Assembly (NCBI GenBank): GCA_947177165.1
Contig: CAMWTP010000039.1
Span: forward strand, 1-53,023
Reading direction: 5' to 3'
DNA from: an uncultured Lachnospiraceae bacterium
GTDB taxonomy: Bacteria > Bacillota > Clostridia > Lachnospirales > Lachnospiraceae
DNA: 53,023 nucleotides
The notes under the pieces are model-generated. The model did no database searches and was not told where the DNA came from. It saw only the letters and a list, made by a program, of their open reading frames with translations. A program made the position numbers and the translations under genes. This document shows positions 7,219 to 16,167 of the stretch, piece by piece (position 1 is the first letter of the stretch; the number at the start of each line of letters is the position of its first letter).

Positions 7219-8865
7219 TTACTGCGCTGCAAGTTTTTTCGCGCGCTCGAGTGCTTCATCAATATGCGTACAGAAATTCTCTTCTCCGATTTCCCGCGTA
7301 AATCCTGCCTTATCCATAACGGCCTTGGGCTGTTCATTGACATGGGAAAGGATAATCTGGATATTTCGTTTCGCATATTTCTCATGCAGCTGCTCCAGCG
7401 AATGCATTGCCGTCGCGTCGATTGCGCTCACACTTCTCATGCGGAGAATCAAAAACTGCGTGTCATCATTCGCTGAAATATTCAGAATCTTATCTGCGGC
7501 CGCAAAAAACATTGGTCCTGAGATTTCATACACAAGCGTGTGCGCCGGAACTTCCCGGAGCGAGATGCTGTCCGGGTCCTCCTCGTCGTCGACATACTTC
7601 CAGCCCTCCACTTCCATGACATCGCTCATGCGCTTCATAAAGAGGATCGCCGCAAGCAGAATACCAACCTCAATCGCCGCAACTAAATCAAATACGATCG
7701 TCAGCACAAAGGTTGTGACAAGCACGATGATATCACTCTTCGGTGATGATTTGCACAGATTGACAAACGTTCTCCAACCGCACATATTGTAAGCTACCAT
7801 AAACAGAATTGCTGCAATACACGGCATCGGAATCAGCGCCGCATAAGGCATTAACACTACGAGGATTAGTACCAATGTAACTGCATGCACCATGCCTGCG
7901 ATCGGTGTGCGTCCGCCGTTTTTGATATTGGCAGCAGTTCGCGCAATCGCACCTGTGGCCGGGATTCCGCCAAACAGAGCCGAACCGATATTGCCGATTC
8001 CCTGCGCGATCAGCTCCATATTGGAACGGTGTTTCGAGTTGATCATGCTGTCGGCAACGACACAGGACAGAAGGGACTCAATCGCTGCGAGAACGGCGAT
8101 CGTGAATGCATCTGGAAGAATCCCTGTGATATCTGCCATCGTAAAACTGGGAATATGAATGCCTGGCAGTTTATTGCTAATCTCATACAGGTCGCCGATC
8201 GTGTTGACATTCATGTGTAAAAGCTTCACCATCAGAATCCCCGCAATCACAGCAATCAATGAGCCCGGAATGGTTTTATTGATATATGGCCATGCAATCA
8301 ATATGGCAAGGCATACAATTCCGACAATCAGAGCCTGCCAATTGACGGTGGACACATTTTTTACAATCGCCTCCATCTTTTCCATCGTCTCGATCGTGAC
8401 CGTCCCCTCCGGGTATGTAAGTCCTAAAAAGTCCTTGATTTGTCCGATTACAATGGTCACTGCAATACCTGCTGTAAATCCTGTCGTGATGGTAAACGGA
8501 ATATATTTGATCAAATTGCCCAGTCTCAGAAATCCCATCACAACCAGTATCAATCCTGCAAGAATTGTTGCAAGAATCAGCCCGTCCATGCCTTTTTGTG
8601 CAACGATTCCTGCAACGATTGTGGCGAAAGCAGCCGTCGGTCCCGCAATCTGCACACGGCTTCCGCCAAAAAATGAAATCAAAAAGCCCGCAATAATCGC
8701 TGTGTAAATGCCCTGTTCCGGTCCTACACCTGATGCAAGTGCAAGCGCAATCGACAGAGGAAGCGCAATAATCGCCACAATAATCCCCGCCACAACGTCC
8801 TTTACAAACTGCTGTTTTGTGTAAGTTTTCATTACCGAAAACAACTTTGGTTTTAACTTTTCCAT
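7219..8865 (-). CDS. SulP family anion transporter with STAS domain
   Basis: A 548-residue inner-membrane transporter. The N-terminal half holds the SulP core with motifs such as IIALPLSIALALASGVGPEQ and the segment IAGPTAAFATIVAG. A C-terminal STAS domain (about residues 430-548) includes RMRSVSAIDATAMHSL, the loop that resembles anti-sigma antagonists. Members move sulfate, bicarbonate or other anions; the substrate here is open. The ATG at 8865 was chosen because AGGAG sits 8 nt upstream. It lies between miaB and the response regulator gene on the same strand. Confidence 0.9.
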   Translation of the reverse strand: MEKLKPKLFSVMKTYTKQQFVKDVVAGIIVAIIALPLSIALALASGVGPEQGIYTAIIAGFLISFFGGSRVQIAGPTAAFATIVAGIVAQKGMDGLILATILAGLILVVMGFLRLGNLIKYIPFTITTGFTAGIAVTIVIGQIKDFLGLTYPEGTVTIETMEKMEAIVKNVSTVNWQALIVGIVCLAILIAWPYINKTIPGSLIAVIAGILMVKLLHMNVNTIGDLYEISNKLPGIHIPSFTMADITGILPDAFTIAVLAAIESLLSCVVADSMINSKHRSNMELIAQGIGNIGSALFGGIPATGAIARTAANIKNGGRTPIAGMVHAVTLVLILVVLMPYAALIPMPCIAAILFMVAYNMCGWRTFVNLCKSSPKSDIIVLVTTFVLTIVFDLVAAIEVGILLAAILFMKRMSDVMEVEGWKYVDDEEDPDSISLREVPAHTLVYEISGPMFFAAADKILNISANDDTQFLILRMRSVSAIDATAMHSLEQLHEKYAKRNIQIILSHVNEQPKAVMDKAGFTREIGEENFCTHIDEALERAKKLAAQ

Positions 8866-9001
8866 AATAATCTCCTCATAAGTATATACAAAATTGTAAT
8901 TGAACAAACATCCTTAATATATACCCGTTCGGGCAATATTTCAAGAGTATTTCACGGGAAAATCTGGTCTGTTCCCAATGAATTTCTAAACCTTCTCCCT
9001 G

Positions 9002-10462
9002 CTACTCACTTCTTTCTCCCATATAATAAAATCCATGTGCCTCCACAAGTCTGACATCAACAATCTTTCCAATCAGGGACGCATCACCCGGAAAATGCAC
9101 AATTGTATTGTTGGAAAGCCTGCCTGACACAAGAGAAGCGTCGTGCTCATTGATTTCCTCCACAAGTGCGCTGTGTACCTCTCCTGTAAGACGTCCAACA
9201 CGGCTACGCGCTGTTTCCTGTACAACCTTCAAAAGTCTGTCAAAATTCTCCTTGATTTCCTCTTCACTTGTGGGATTCGGCATCGTGGCAGCAGGTGTAC
9301 CTGTGCGTTTGGAATAAATAAACGTAAAGGCATTGTCATACTGCACTTCCCTCACCACCTCGATCGTCTCGTCCACATCCGCTGCGGTCTCCCCCGGGAA
9401 CCCTACAATAATATCCGTTGTGAGTGAAATGTCAGGTATCTCCTGCCTGATTTTGTGCGCCAGCGCAAGATATTGCTCCTTTGTATAACGCCGGTTCATA
9501 GCCTCCAATATTCTCGTAGATCCCGCCTGCAGCGGCAAGTGCAGATGGCGGCAAATCTTTTTGGAATGCTTCATCACCTGAATCAGATCATCTGACAAAT
9601 CTTTTGGGTGCGAAGTCATAAAGCGTATCCGCTCCAAACCCTCTATTTTCTCCACTTCCTGCAATAACTGTGCAAAGGTCATGGGCTCCTCCAGTGTCTT
9701 TCCATAGGAATTGACATTCTGCCCCAAAAGCATGACTTCCACAACGCCCTCTGAAACAAGATTCTCGATTTCTCTGATGATATCCTTGGGATTGCGGCTT
9801 CTCTCACGCCCGCGCACATAGGGGACGATACAATAACTGCAGAAATTATTGCAGCCATACATGATGTTGACGCCCGATTTAAAAGCATACTTTCGCTCGG
9901 CGGGCAAATCCTCAACAATCTTGTCCGTGTCCTCCCAAATGTCAATGATCATGCTGTCCGAACTGTACATTGCGACGAGCAGTTCTGCGAATTTGTAGAT
10001 ATTGTGTGTGCCAAAAATCAGATCCACAAAGCGATAGCTTTTCTGTATCTTTTCAATGACTGACGGTTCCTGCATCATACAGCCGCAGAGCGCAATCTTT
10101 TTGTGCGGATTTTTCTTTTTCATGTTATGTACAAACCCCAGCCTGCCGTAAACCCGCTGGTTTGCATTGTCCCGCACTGTGCAGGTGTTGTAAAATACAA
10201 GGTCCGCCGACTCGTCCTCAATCATCTCAAAACCAATATTTTCCAGAATTCCAATCAGTTTTTCACTGTCCTTAGCGTTCATCTGACAGCCAAACGTCTC
10301 CCCGTCCGCCGTCAGACGCCTGCCCAGCTTCTCACTCTCATCCTTTACAAGCTCACGCGCCTTTTTGATAAAATAATACTGACGCATCGGCTCGTCCGCT
10401 GGCGCGTCATCTCTCAAATCAATCGTTTCCAGTATTGCTTCTAATTCTTCATTCCTGATCAT
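9002..10462 (-). CDS. miaB: tRNA-2-methylthio-N6-dimethylallyladenosine synthase MiaB
   Basis: A 486-residue radical SAM methylthiotransferase. The N-terminal UPF0004 domain carries TFGCQMNAKDSEKL, NTCTVRDNA and GCMMQEP, which hold the auxiliary Fe-S cluster cysteines. The radical SAM motif is CNNFCSYC, followed by the family sequence VPYVRGRERSR. A TRAM RNA-binding domain ends the protein. It adds a methylthio group to i6A37 in tRNAs reading UNN codons. The length is slightly over the usual 440-470 because of an extra N-terminal stretch of about 50 residues, as seen in clostridial MiaB. Confidence 0.95.
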   Translation of the reverse strand: MIRNEELEAILETIDLRDDAPADEPMRQYYFIKKARELVKDESEKLGRRLTADGETFGCQMNAKDSEKLIGILENIGFEMIEDESADLVFYNTCTVRDNANQRVYGRLGFVHNMKKKNPHKKIALCGCMMQEPSVIEKIQKSYRFVDLIFGTHNIYKFAELLVAMYSSDSMIIDIWEDTDKIVEDLPAERKYAFKSGVNIMYGCNNFCSYCIVPYVRGRERSRNPKDIIREIENLVSEGVVEVMLLGQNVNSYGKTLEEPMTFAQLLQEVEKIEGLERIRFMTSHPKDLSDDLIQVMKHSKKICRHLHLPLQAGSTRILEAMNRRYTKEQYLALAHKIRQEIPDISLTTDIIVGFPGETAADVDETIEVVREVQYDNAFTFIYSKRTGTPAATMPNPTSEEEIKENFDRLLKVVQETARSRVGRLTGEVHSALVEEINEHDASLVSGRLSNNTIVHFPGDASLIGKIVDVRLVEAHGFYYMGERSE

Positions 10463-10726
10463 ATTCTTTCTGCCTTTCTATAACCCTTTTGCGAACACTG
10501 ATAATAAGACAACTTCCTCAACAAGTGGACAGTTGATAAAATTCCGTTCATATTTCTTTAGTATACAAGACTCCGTCAATTTCCACAACTAAAACTTTTC
10601 AATCCGTTTCATCAAGCTGCTTCATTATGAAGAATCCATCTTAAAATTCATTCGCCAACATCACTGTTTTGTGCTATATTGATAAAGAATAGCATACTAC
10701 AAAATATCAGGAAAGGATGAAATACA

Positions 10727-11779
10727 ATGCCTAAAAAAATCAACACAAAAAAATACTTATCGTACATTCTTGAAGAGACCAAAAAAATTCTGGCGATTGA
10801 CAGTCCGTCCGGCTTTACCCAGAAGGCAGCAGAACATGTAATGAATGAATATGTTTCTCTTGGATATGCACCTGTACAGACCATAAAGGGCGGTGTGCTC
10901 TGCGAAATTGGCGGCTGCCGGGATAAAAATGATGCGCTTATGATGGAAGCCCACATCGACACACTTGGCGCGATGGTATGCGACATCAATCCAAACGGAT
11001 GTCTCAAACTCTCTCCCATCGGCGGCATGAACGCCAACAATGCCGAAGCTGAAAACTGCAAAATCTATACGCGTAACGGCAAAATCTACACTGGAACTTT
11101 TCAGCTGTGTGACGCATCGATTCACGTCAATGGAAAGTTTGATGACACCTCCCGCTCCTATGATGTCATGGAGGTGGTGCTTGATGAGAAGGTCCGGACA
11201 AAGGAGGACACGCTGGCTCTTGGAATCCTGCCCGGCGATATCGTCTGCTTTGACCCGCGCACTACCATCACAGAAAGCGGATACATCAAGAGCCGTTTTC
11301 TGGACGACAAGCTCAGTGTCGGCATTCTGCTGGGCTTCGCCAAATATGTGAAAGAGGAAAAGATCACACTTCCCAGAAATGTATATCAGCATATCACAGT
11401 ATACGAGGAAGTCGGACATGGCGGAGCGGCTTCGATTCCGTCCGATGTGTCAGAAGTACTCTCTGTCGATATGGGCTGCATCGGAAACGGACTCACCTGC
11501 ACAGAGCATCAGGTTTCCATCTGCGCAAAGGACAGCCGCGGACCGTATAATTATGAGGTCGTTTCCAGTCTCATCGCTGCTGCCAGGCGCCAGAAGCTTG
11601 ACTTTGCAGTGGATGTCTACCCTCACTATGGATCCGATGCAGATGTGGCGCTCACTGCCGGATATGATGTGAAACATGGGCTGATTGGGGCTGGCGTGTA
11701 CGCATCACACGGCTATGAGCGAAGCCATAAGGACGGTGTGCTGAACACGTTTTTGCTGTTGACGGAATACCTGAAATAA
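10727..11779 (+). CDS. M42 family metallopeptidase (glutamyl aminopeptidase-like)
   Basis: A 350-residue cytosolic peptidase of the M42 (FrvX/PepA/TET) family. Metal ligands are recognisable: His76 and Asp78 in MEAHIDTLG, the Asp in SRFLDDKLS, the Glu pair in YEEVGHGG, the Asp in SVDMG and the His in ERSHKDG. These enzymes form large aminopeptidase shells that trim peptides. The gene is a lone plus-strand unit, divergent from miaB, with an AGGA-type ribosome binding site and a strong hairpin after it. The EEVGHGG variant of the usual EEVG-RG motif is a family subtype, not a missing residue. Confidence 0.9.
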   Translation: MPKKINTKKYLSYILEETKKILAIDSPSGFTQKAAEHVMNEYVSLGYAPVQTIKGGVLCEIGGCRDKNDALMMEAHIDTLGAMVCDINPNGCLKLSPIGGMNANNAEAENCKIYTRNGKIYTGTFQLCDASIHVNGKFDDTSRSYDVMEVVLDEKVRTKEDTLALGILPGDIVCFDPRTTITESGYIKSRFLDDKLSVGILLGFAKYVKEEKITLPRNVYQHITVYEEVGHGGAASIPSDVSEVLSVDMGCIGNGLTCTEHQVSICAKDSRGPYNYEVVSSLIAAARRQKLDFAVDVYPHYGSDADVALTAGYDVKHGLIGAGVYASHGYERSHKDGVLNTFLLLTEYLK

Positions 11780-11797
11780 TATAGTCCGCACGCAATT

Positions 11798-11843
11798 AAA
11801 ATCCCCTTCTGGCAGTCGCCTATTGCGGGCCAGAAGGGGATTT
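11798..11843. terminator. hairpin after the M42 peptidase gene
   Basis: AAAATCCCCTTCTGG (11798-11812) pairs with CCAGAAGGGGATTT (11830-11843), a near-perfect stem of 14 bp. The plus-strand T tract is only three bases, whereas the minus-strand side ends in TTTT, so it may act in both directions. It lies within the end of the adjacent pseudogene remnant. Confidence 0.6.
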
Positions 11844-11984
11844 CACAGCTGTGCCGTCAGCATTGTCATACTTTAGTTCAACGACAAGCGCTGGTTTTCC
11901 AGAATGCGGAAGCGGCGGAAACAAAACATTTGCAAATCCGCAGCCTGCTGGAAGTTCCCTGATCAGGATACAGTCTTTGCCCAT
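11820..11984 (-). pseudogene. internal remnant of an AAA-ATPase/PD-(D/E)XK protein
   Basis: A 53-codon open stretch from an ATG at 11984 reads DCILIRELPAGCGFANVLF, then GKPALVVELKYDNADGTAV, before a TAG at 11820. From memory this matches the nuclease-domain core of AAA-ATPase/DUF1703 proteins (a REL-P-GxGFAD-hydrophobic strand followed by KPALVVELK). The family's AAA domain, the preceding helix and the C-terminal tail are all missing, and the catalytic-type Asp after GFA is Asn. The terminator hairpin of the neighbouring peptidase gene overlaps its 3' end. Confidence 0.65.
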
Positions 11985-12051
11985 TCAGCATCTGCCAATC
12001 TTCGCTCCTTACTGAGAGAAAATATAAACGAATAAAGACTTGTATAACTAT

Positions 12052-12456
12052 CTAATGTGTTATAGGTATGTTATTTTCATATAATATCTGTTGGATTTCC
12101 GAAGCAGTCCTGCCCATGACTCTTGCCAACCGCTGTATTGAATCCCCGTCCTGATAAAATCTTATAACATATTCTGTTTCCTTTTTCTTTTTTCCTTTTT
12201 GCTCACTTTCTTCGCGCGCTACTTCCATCGCTTCCTCATAGTCCCAATCCATCGTCAACATACTAAGCACCTCTTTCCCTTTCCGCTCTATATATTCTTT
12301 TAAAATATCATGTTCCACGCAATACTTAATCGTATCCCCCATACGGTCTGAACTGCCTTTGTTCGCTTCATATGCCTGCACAAATTTACTGTATTGATTC
12401 AATATATCACATATTTTATCTCCTCGTGTATCTTCTACTACAATAATAACATAAAA
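12052..12456 (-). pseudogene. C-terminal remnant of an Rpn-like PD-(D/E)XK nuclease/transposase protein
   Basis: The frame is open from 12456 but has no ATG; the first plausible start is TTG at 12402. It reads VIIVVEDTRGDKICDILNQY, a helical region with YCVEHDILKEYIERKGKEV, and a Lys/Glu-rich helix. This resembles the C-terminal half of the Rpn/PD-(D/E)XK transposase-like family, whose N-terminal nuclease domain is absent. The last 35 residues look like a small helix-turn-helix (IQRLARVMGRTASEIQQIL). It may still be expressed from the TTG as a 116-residue protein, but decay is more likely. Confidence 0.6.
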
Positions 12457-12526
12457 TTATTGTTCTCTCAACGAGAAGATTTGTTGAAAAAATAACAACA
12501 AATATACACGAATATCTGAATTCTAT

Positions 12527-12564
12527 TTGTCATTTTCTCTTTGCCATAGTATAATGACATTATA
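12527..12564 (+). promoter_or_regulatory. antitoxin promoter with palindromic operator
   Basis: TTGTCA (12527-12532) and TATAAT (12550-12555) are 17 bp apart, a near-consensus promoter. A perfect 15-bp palindrome, TATAATGACATTATA (12550-12564), covers the -10 box. Phd/YefM antitoxins usually repress their own promoter through such palindromes, so this is the probable autoregulatory operator. Confidence 0.65.
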
Positions 12565-12600
12565 ATTCATATTAAATTTTTCTATGAAAGGAATTTTCTT

Positions 12601-12882
12601 ATGCAAACAATCATTAAACCTTCCGCTGCCATTCGTCAGAATTATACTGAAATAGCAAACCTGTGCAAAGAGACGGGCGAACCTGTTTTCTTGACCAAAA
12701 ATGGTGAGGGTGACTTAGTCGTTATGGACATCTCCGCATATGACCAGCGTGTAAAGCAATTGGAATTGCGGGAAAAGCTGGTTGAAATCGAAGAATTAAG
12801 AACGGCTGGAGTTCCAGATATTTCTGCCCGTAAAGCATCTGCTGACTTACGTTCCATACTGAAGGAGAACACGAATGTATAA
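12601..12882 (+). CDS. Phd/YefM-family antitoxin, apparently orphaned
   Basis: A 93-residue protein with the Phd/YefM N-terminal pattern: a start motif ending IKPSAAIRQNYTEIANLC, then PVFLTKNGEGDLVVMDISAY. It would bind DNA through the N-terminal half and neutralise a RelE/ParE-type toxin through its C-terminal tail. GAAAGGA precedes the ATG by 8 nt. The toxin start codon overlaps its stop (12875), as in working modules, but the toxin is cut short. A strong promoter with an overlapping palindrome lies upstream. Confidence 0.85.
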   Translation: MQTIIKPSAAIRQNYTEIANLCKETGEPVFLTKNGEGDLVVMDISAYDQRVKQLELREKLVEIEELRTAGVPDISARKASADLRSILKENTNV

Positions 12883-12925
12883 AGTTGATATTTCTCCTGC
12901 TGCGAATTCTGTCTTTAAAGGGTAA
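12875..12925 (+). pseudogene. truncated RelE/ParE-type toxin start
   Basis: ATG at 12875 overlaps the antitoxin stop and gives MYKVDISPAANSVFKG followed by TAA. The first residues look like the opening beta strand and helix of ParE/RelE toxins (MYKV-x-ISPxA), which normally run to about 90-100 residues. Nothing recognisable continues in any frame up to 13098, so the rest was lost. Confidence 0.6.
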
Positions 12926-13098
12926 TGTTTTTAATTTTGTGCCTTTGCCCTTTTCATCTTATTTCAGAGACCAGGTATGGTTAGAGCTCACGAGACCTTA
13001 TAAATACTGAATAATTTTAAATGTATTATGGGAACCTTTAAGACACAAAACTAATTACACCCTCTTGTCATGCCTTATTTCATCTCATGAAAAACAAT

Positions 13099-13599
13099 TT
13101 ATCCTCTTCTAAAAAAGCCTAATAACCCCCCACTTCTAGATTTAGATGTCTCTAACCGTACATTTTGTTCATTTGCAATATTTTTTGCAAGCTGGTCTAG
13201 CTGTTCGCCCACTCCGCTTTGAAGTTTTTCGATTGCCCATCGCAAATTTGCGGCTTTTGTTTCATTTTCTTCTGATATCAGTTGATTTGTCAGTATTTTA
13301 AATTGTTCCTGATAGCCCATAATTATTTTATTAAAATGTTCTTCTTGTTTTTCCCTTGTATTATAATATCCATTGACATCTTGTAACTCAGCCTGCATTT
13401 TAGCCTGGATATCTGCAATCATAACTTCCGCCTGCGCCCTATATTTTGCCGCATTATTTTCTGCGATTTTCTGCGATAATCCTATAATGATACCAGTGAA
13501 ATCCTGTAATAGCTGCACAGTGTCCTCACCTGATATTTGATTAAGTTGACTTTTACTTGTATTCACTTCAATTAACTCATTTGTATAATTATCTTCCAT
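13099..13599 (-). CDS. hypothetical coiled-coil protein, cassette gene 5
   Basis: I do not recognise this 166-residue protein. It is soluble and largely helical, with heptad-like stretches (about residues 50-80 and 85-150), few cysteines, and a flexible Gly/Arg-rich end (SRSGGLLGFFRRG) that might touch membrane. It is the last gene of a five-gene cassette and overlaps the preceding gene by 11 nt, with GGAGG upstream of the ATG. The A+T-rich codon use matches the rest of the cassette. It might be an oligomerising partner of the membrane protein encoded just before it. Confidence 0.6.
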   Translation of the reverse strand: MEDNYTNELIEVNTSKSQLNQISGEDTVQLLQDFTGIIIGLSQKIAENNAAKYRAQAEVMIADIQAKMQAELQDVNGYYNTREKQEEHFNKIIMGYQEQFKILTNQLISEENETKAANLRWAIEKLQSGVGEQLDQLAKNIANEQNVRLETSKSRSGGLLGFFRRG

Positions 13600-14551
13600 A
13601 ATTTTTCCTCCGCATCTTATTTATTTTTTTATTTATCTTCCAAAACTGCTTGATATTTTTTCTGTTATTTCTTGCAGCTGCAATATCACCTTCTAGTATC
13701 TCCTGAAATCGATTTGTGTCAAACCCCAGTTCGCTTAGTGTTTCAATCTTCTGTCCACTCTTTCTGATCGTAGATACCATTTTCTCCATTTCTGTAATAT
13801 AGCTGTCATATATTTCTTTTTCATCATCCATCCATACTTCATCACTTTCCAGTTTTTCTATATAATTTGCAACAGAAACCAAGAAATGGTTTACATTATA
13901 CTGACCAGATAATAAGCCGTCTATTCCTTTATATCCACCTTTAAAAAAAGGAAGCTTTTGTAAATACTTATCTATATGCGTAAGGTCAGGATCCCTTCTT
14001 AAATCTTTTAAAGGATCCCTCAAAAATTTTGGTGGAAAATATTGTTCCAGATCTTTCACCAATGTATCTTTTCGGACAGATATGTTATTCATATCATTTT
14101 TATATGTATCTACATATTTTTTGTGCTCGCTTACTGTATAATTTAATATCATATCAAGATATTTAATATAGGTAAGACATTTTGTAGTATGCATATCTAA
14201 CAAAAACCAGAATGCAAACAACACATATGCAATAATTTCAGCCACAAAATATCCCTTGGCAAAATAATCTGGATACTGATTCCAGACAGTCACCCCCAAA
14301 AATATGAATAAAAAATACAATACCCAATAAGATTTCTGGAAATGTACCATAACTCCCTTAAATATAAAAGAAATCATCCTATATACGATACTCAATAATT
14401 TAGTCATAACTAACATGATACCAAAGGAATACAATATTCTACTAATGACAATCCATACTGTTTTATTAATGTTAAATGTAATCAGAGGAATCATCAGAAG
14501 TACTCCTGCTAAGATTTCAATAAGTATTTGTGTGACACTCTTATCTTTCAT
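13589..14551 (-). CDS. hypothetical four-helix membrane protein, cassette gene 4
   Basis: An unrecognised 320-residue protein. Residues 1-135 hold about four hydrophobic segments (near 10-27, 32-52, 74-92 and 105-123). The remaining 185 residues are charged and helical, probably cytoplasmic, with a notable FPPKFLRDPLKDLRRDPD segment. It lies 30 nt after gene 3 and overlaps gene 5. The layout, a membrane anchor with a large cytosolic helical domain and a partner coiled-coil protein, would suit a membrane complex; no enzymatic motif is visible. Confidence 0.6.
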   Translation of the reverse strand: MKDKSVTQILIEILAGVLLMIPLITFNINKTVWIVISRILYSFGIMLVMTKLLSIVYRMISFIFKGVMVHFQKSYWVLYFLFIFLGVTVWNQYPDYFAKGYFVAEIIAYVLFAFWFLLDMHTTKCLTYIKYLDMILNYTVSEHKKYVDTYKNDMNNISVRKDTLVKDLEQYFPPKFLRDPLKDLRRDPDLTHIDKYLQKLPFFKGGYKGIDGLLSGQYNVNHFLVSVANYIEKLESDEVWMDDEKEIYDSYITEMEKMVSTIRKSGQKIETLSELGFDTNRFQEILEGDIAAARNNRKNIKQFWKINKKINKMRRKNYGR

Positions 14552-14581
14552 TCGTTTTTTACCCCACTGTCAAAATCTACC

Positions 14582-15088
14582 TTATACATGTACATGCTTG
14601 ACATATTCCAGAATTCCCACATCCCGCTTTTTGTAGATTTCTTTCTTATATTTAAAGCAAATATAATCTCGTAACACGTCATACTCCTCCTTTGTCAGCG
14701 TTTTGCCTTCCACTTGTCTGGTAGCCAGTTCAAAGGTCTGCTTCTCCTCCTCTGAAAAACAATCATTTCCACCAGAATGTACCGCTTTGCACAACAAATC
14801 GACATATTCCTTATATAAATACCCTTCCCATATCACCCCCCGAATTCTATCATCTATCTTCTTCTTTTTAGGTATCTGGAATAATTTTACTTTCGCCTGT
14901 TCAGCAATCAACTTCTGTAAGGCATCTTGCTGTTGAATCATTAGTTTCTTGATTTCACTGTTGTCCTTTTGCAAAGCCCTAAGCTGTCCCTTTAAATTAT
15001 TAATTTCTGGCTGCCGGATGATGCAGCCTAATATTGTTCCTCCACTCGCACTTAATACTGCCACCAACGGAATTGTCAATTGTATCAT
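14582..15088 (-). CDS. hypothetical membrane-anchored coiled-coil protein, cassette gene 3
   Basis: An unrecognised 168-residue protein with an N-terminal hydrophobic anchor (residues 1-24, containing VAVLSASGGTILGCII) and then a predicted coiled coil (about 29-66, rich in Gln, Lys and Leu). The C-terminal half is a charged helical domain (EGYLYKEYVDLLCKAV onwards). Its ATG overlaps the gene 2 stop in ATGA, so translation is coupled. Confidence 0.6.
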   Translation of the reverse strand: MIQLTIPLVAVLSASGGTILGCIIRQPEINNLKGQLRALQKDNSEIKKLMIQQQDALQKLIAEQAKVKLFQIPKKKKIDDRIRGVIWEGYLYKEYVDLLCKAVHSGGNDCFSEEEKQTFELATRQVEGKTLTKEEYDVLRDYICFKYKKEIYKKRDVGILEYVKHVHV

Positions 15089-16167
15089 TTCGTTCCTCCT
15101 GAAATCCTATCAACATATGATACCAAAAAGTTTGCCCGTTTTTCTAAGATCTCTGTCTGCTTTAATAAGTTGTCCGTTACTTTTTGCAAACGCATCGTTT
15201 CCATGCTACTCCCGCATAACATACAGGCAAGTTCTTTTATCATCATTAACCCAGCTGACCAATTTATATAAGGGATATGATATTGAATAGCTCCAAATAA
15301 ACTGTTCATGTAAAACAACACTGCGGAAAAAATTAGTTTAAATTGATGTTGAATTACTTTATTGCTAATATTTCGATAGGACAAGTATCTATCGCACAAA
15401 ACTGCACCTACCTTTTGCACACCTATATCCTGAATACGGATAGAAAACATATGATTAAAAATATCATTATTTGCACCTGTAACATTAATTTTGTCTTTTC
15501 TTTCTATACTTTCATAAAGATTGTTGCAGTAGTCCAATAATTTGTTTCCTACTTTTTTTACACCTTTTTCATTGGTATAACCATAATCCCACCATGACGA
15601 AGACGGTATTGGCAGTCCTTGTTTTGAAAACATATCCGCCGTCAAATGCTTAAAAACCTGCACAATACCTTTGATCCCTGGCAACTGCTTTTGCATAATC
15701 AGAAAAGGGTTATCTTTATTAAACGATAAAACATCATGTCCCCAGAAAATCCTATGCGGCCCTGTCCGTGAACCATTCATAATATAGGTATTACCAGCTT
15801 CCTGTGCCTGCCTTGTGACAAATTTCCTTGCTGTACCGTTTGTATCTTTAACAGGTACAGAATCGATATAGTCTCCATGATGTCCCAATAAAAATTTAAT
15901 AATCTTTTTACCAATATCATCGCCAGACTTGGGCGCTTCACTTGCAATTTGATGGATCTTATCTAACATTATTTCCACGTTTTTGCCTGAAGTTATTAAT
16001 GCACCAACAAATCCAAGTAGTATCGCAAAATAATAATCTATCGCAGAAAGTTCGGCAACAGGCCTGGCCGACAAATCAAAAGAAGAAAGTTCTTCTATAC
16101 ACTGATTCACTTGTCCTGAACACGAAAGACATATATCATAATAATCCTGATAAAAGTTTTCTGCCAT
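15085..16167 (-). CDS. hypothetical 360-residue protein with His-rich motifs, cassette gene 2
   Basis: The largest and most distinctive cassette protein, not recognised. Two hydrophobic stretches appear (about 43-62 and 280-320). Between them are motifs that look like conserved active-site or ligand segments: LLGHHGDYIDS, GPHRIFWGHDVLS and FKHLTADMFSKQGLPIP. The H-x(4)-G-H-D arrangement distantly recalls membrane metal-dependent hydrolases, but this is speculation. The ATG directly abuts the gene 1 stop codon, with GGAGGTG inside gene 1, and its own stop overlaps gene 3. Loss of this gene would be expected to break the system, if it is one. Confidence 0.6.
   Translation of the reverse strand: MAENFYQDYYDICLSCSGQVNQCIEELSSFDLSARPVAELSAIDYYFAILLGFVGALITSGKNVEIMLDKIHQIASEAPKSGDDIGKKIIKFLLGHHGDYIDSVPVKDTNGTARKFVTRQAQEAGNTYIMNGSRTGPHRIFWGHDVLSFNKDNPFLIMQKQLPGIKGIVQVFKHLTADMFSKQGLPIPSSSWWDYGYTNEKGVKKVGNKLLDYCNNLYESIERKDKINVTGANNDIFNHMFSIRIQDIGVQKVGAVLCDRYLSYRNISNKVIQHQFKLIFSAVLFYMNSLFGAIQYHIPYINWSAGLMMIKELACMLCGSSMETMRLQKVTDNLLKQTEILEKRANFLVSYVDRISGGTK

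Noticed and set aside
7142..7792. 216-codon plus-strand frame across the SulP gene end
   Set aside because: Antisense to the STAS domain, Ser/Ala-rich, no ribosome binding site; a shadow frame.
12921..13064. possible small insertion in the truncated toxin gene, with ends resembling GGGTAAT / ATTACACCC
   Set aside because: The end repeats need gaps to align and no target duplication is present.
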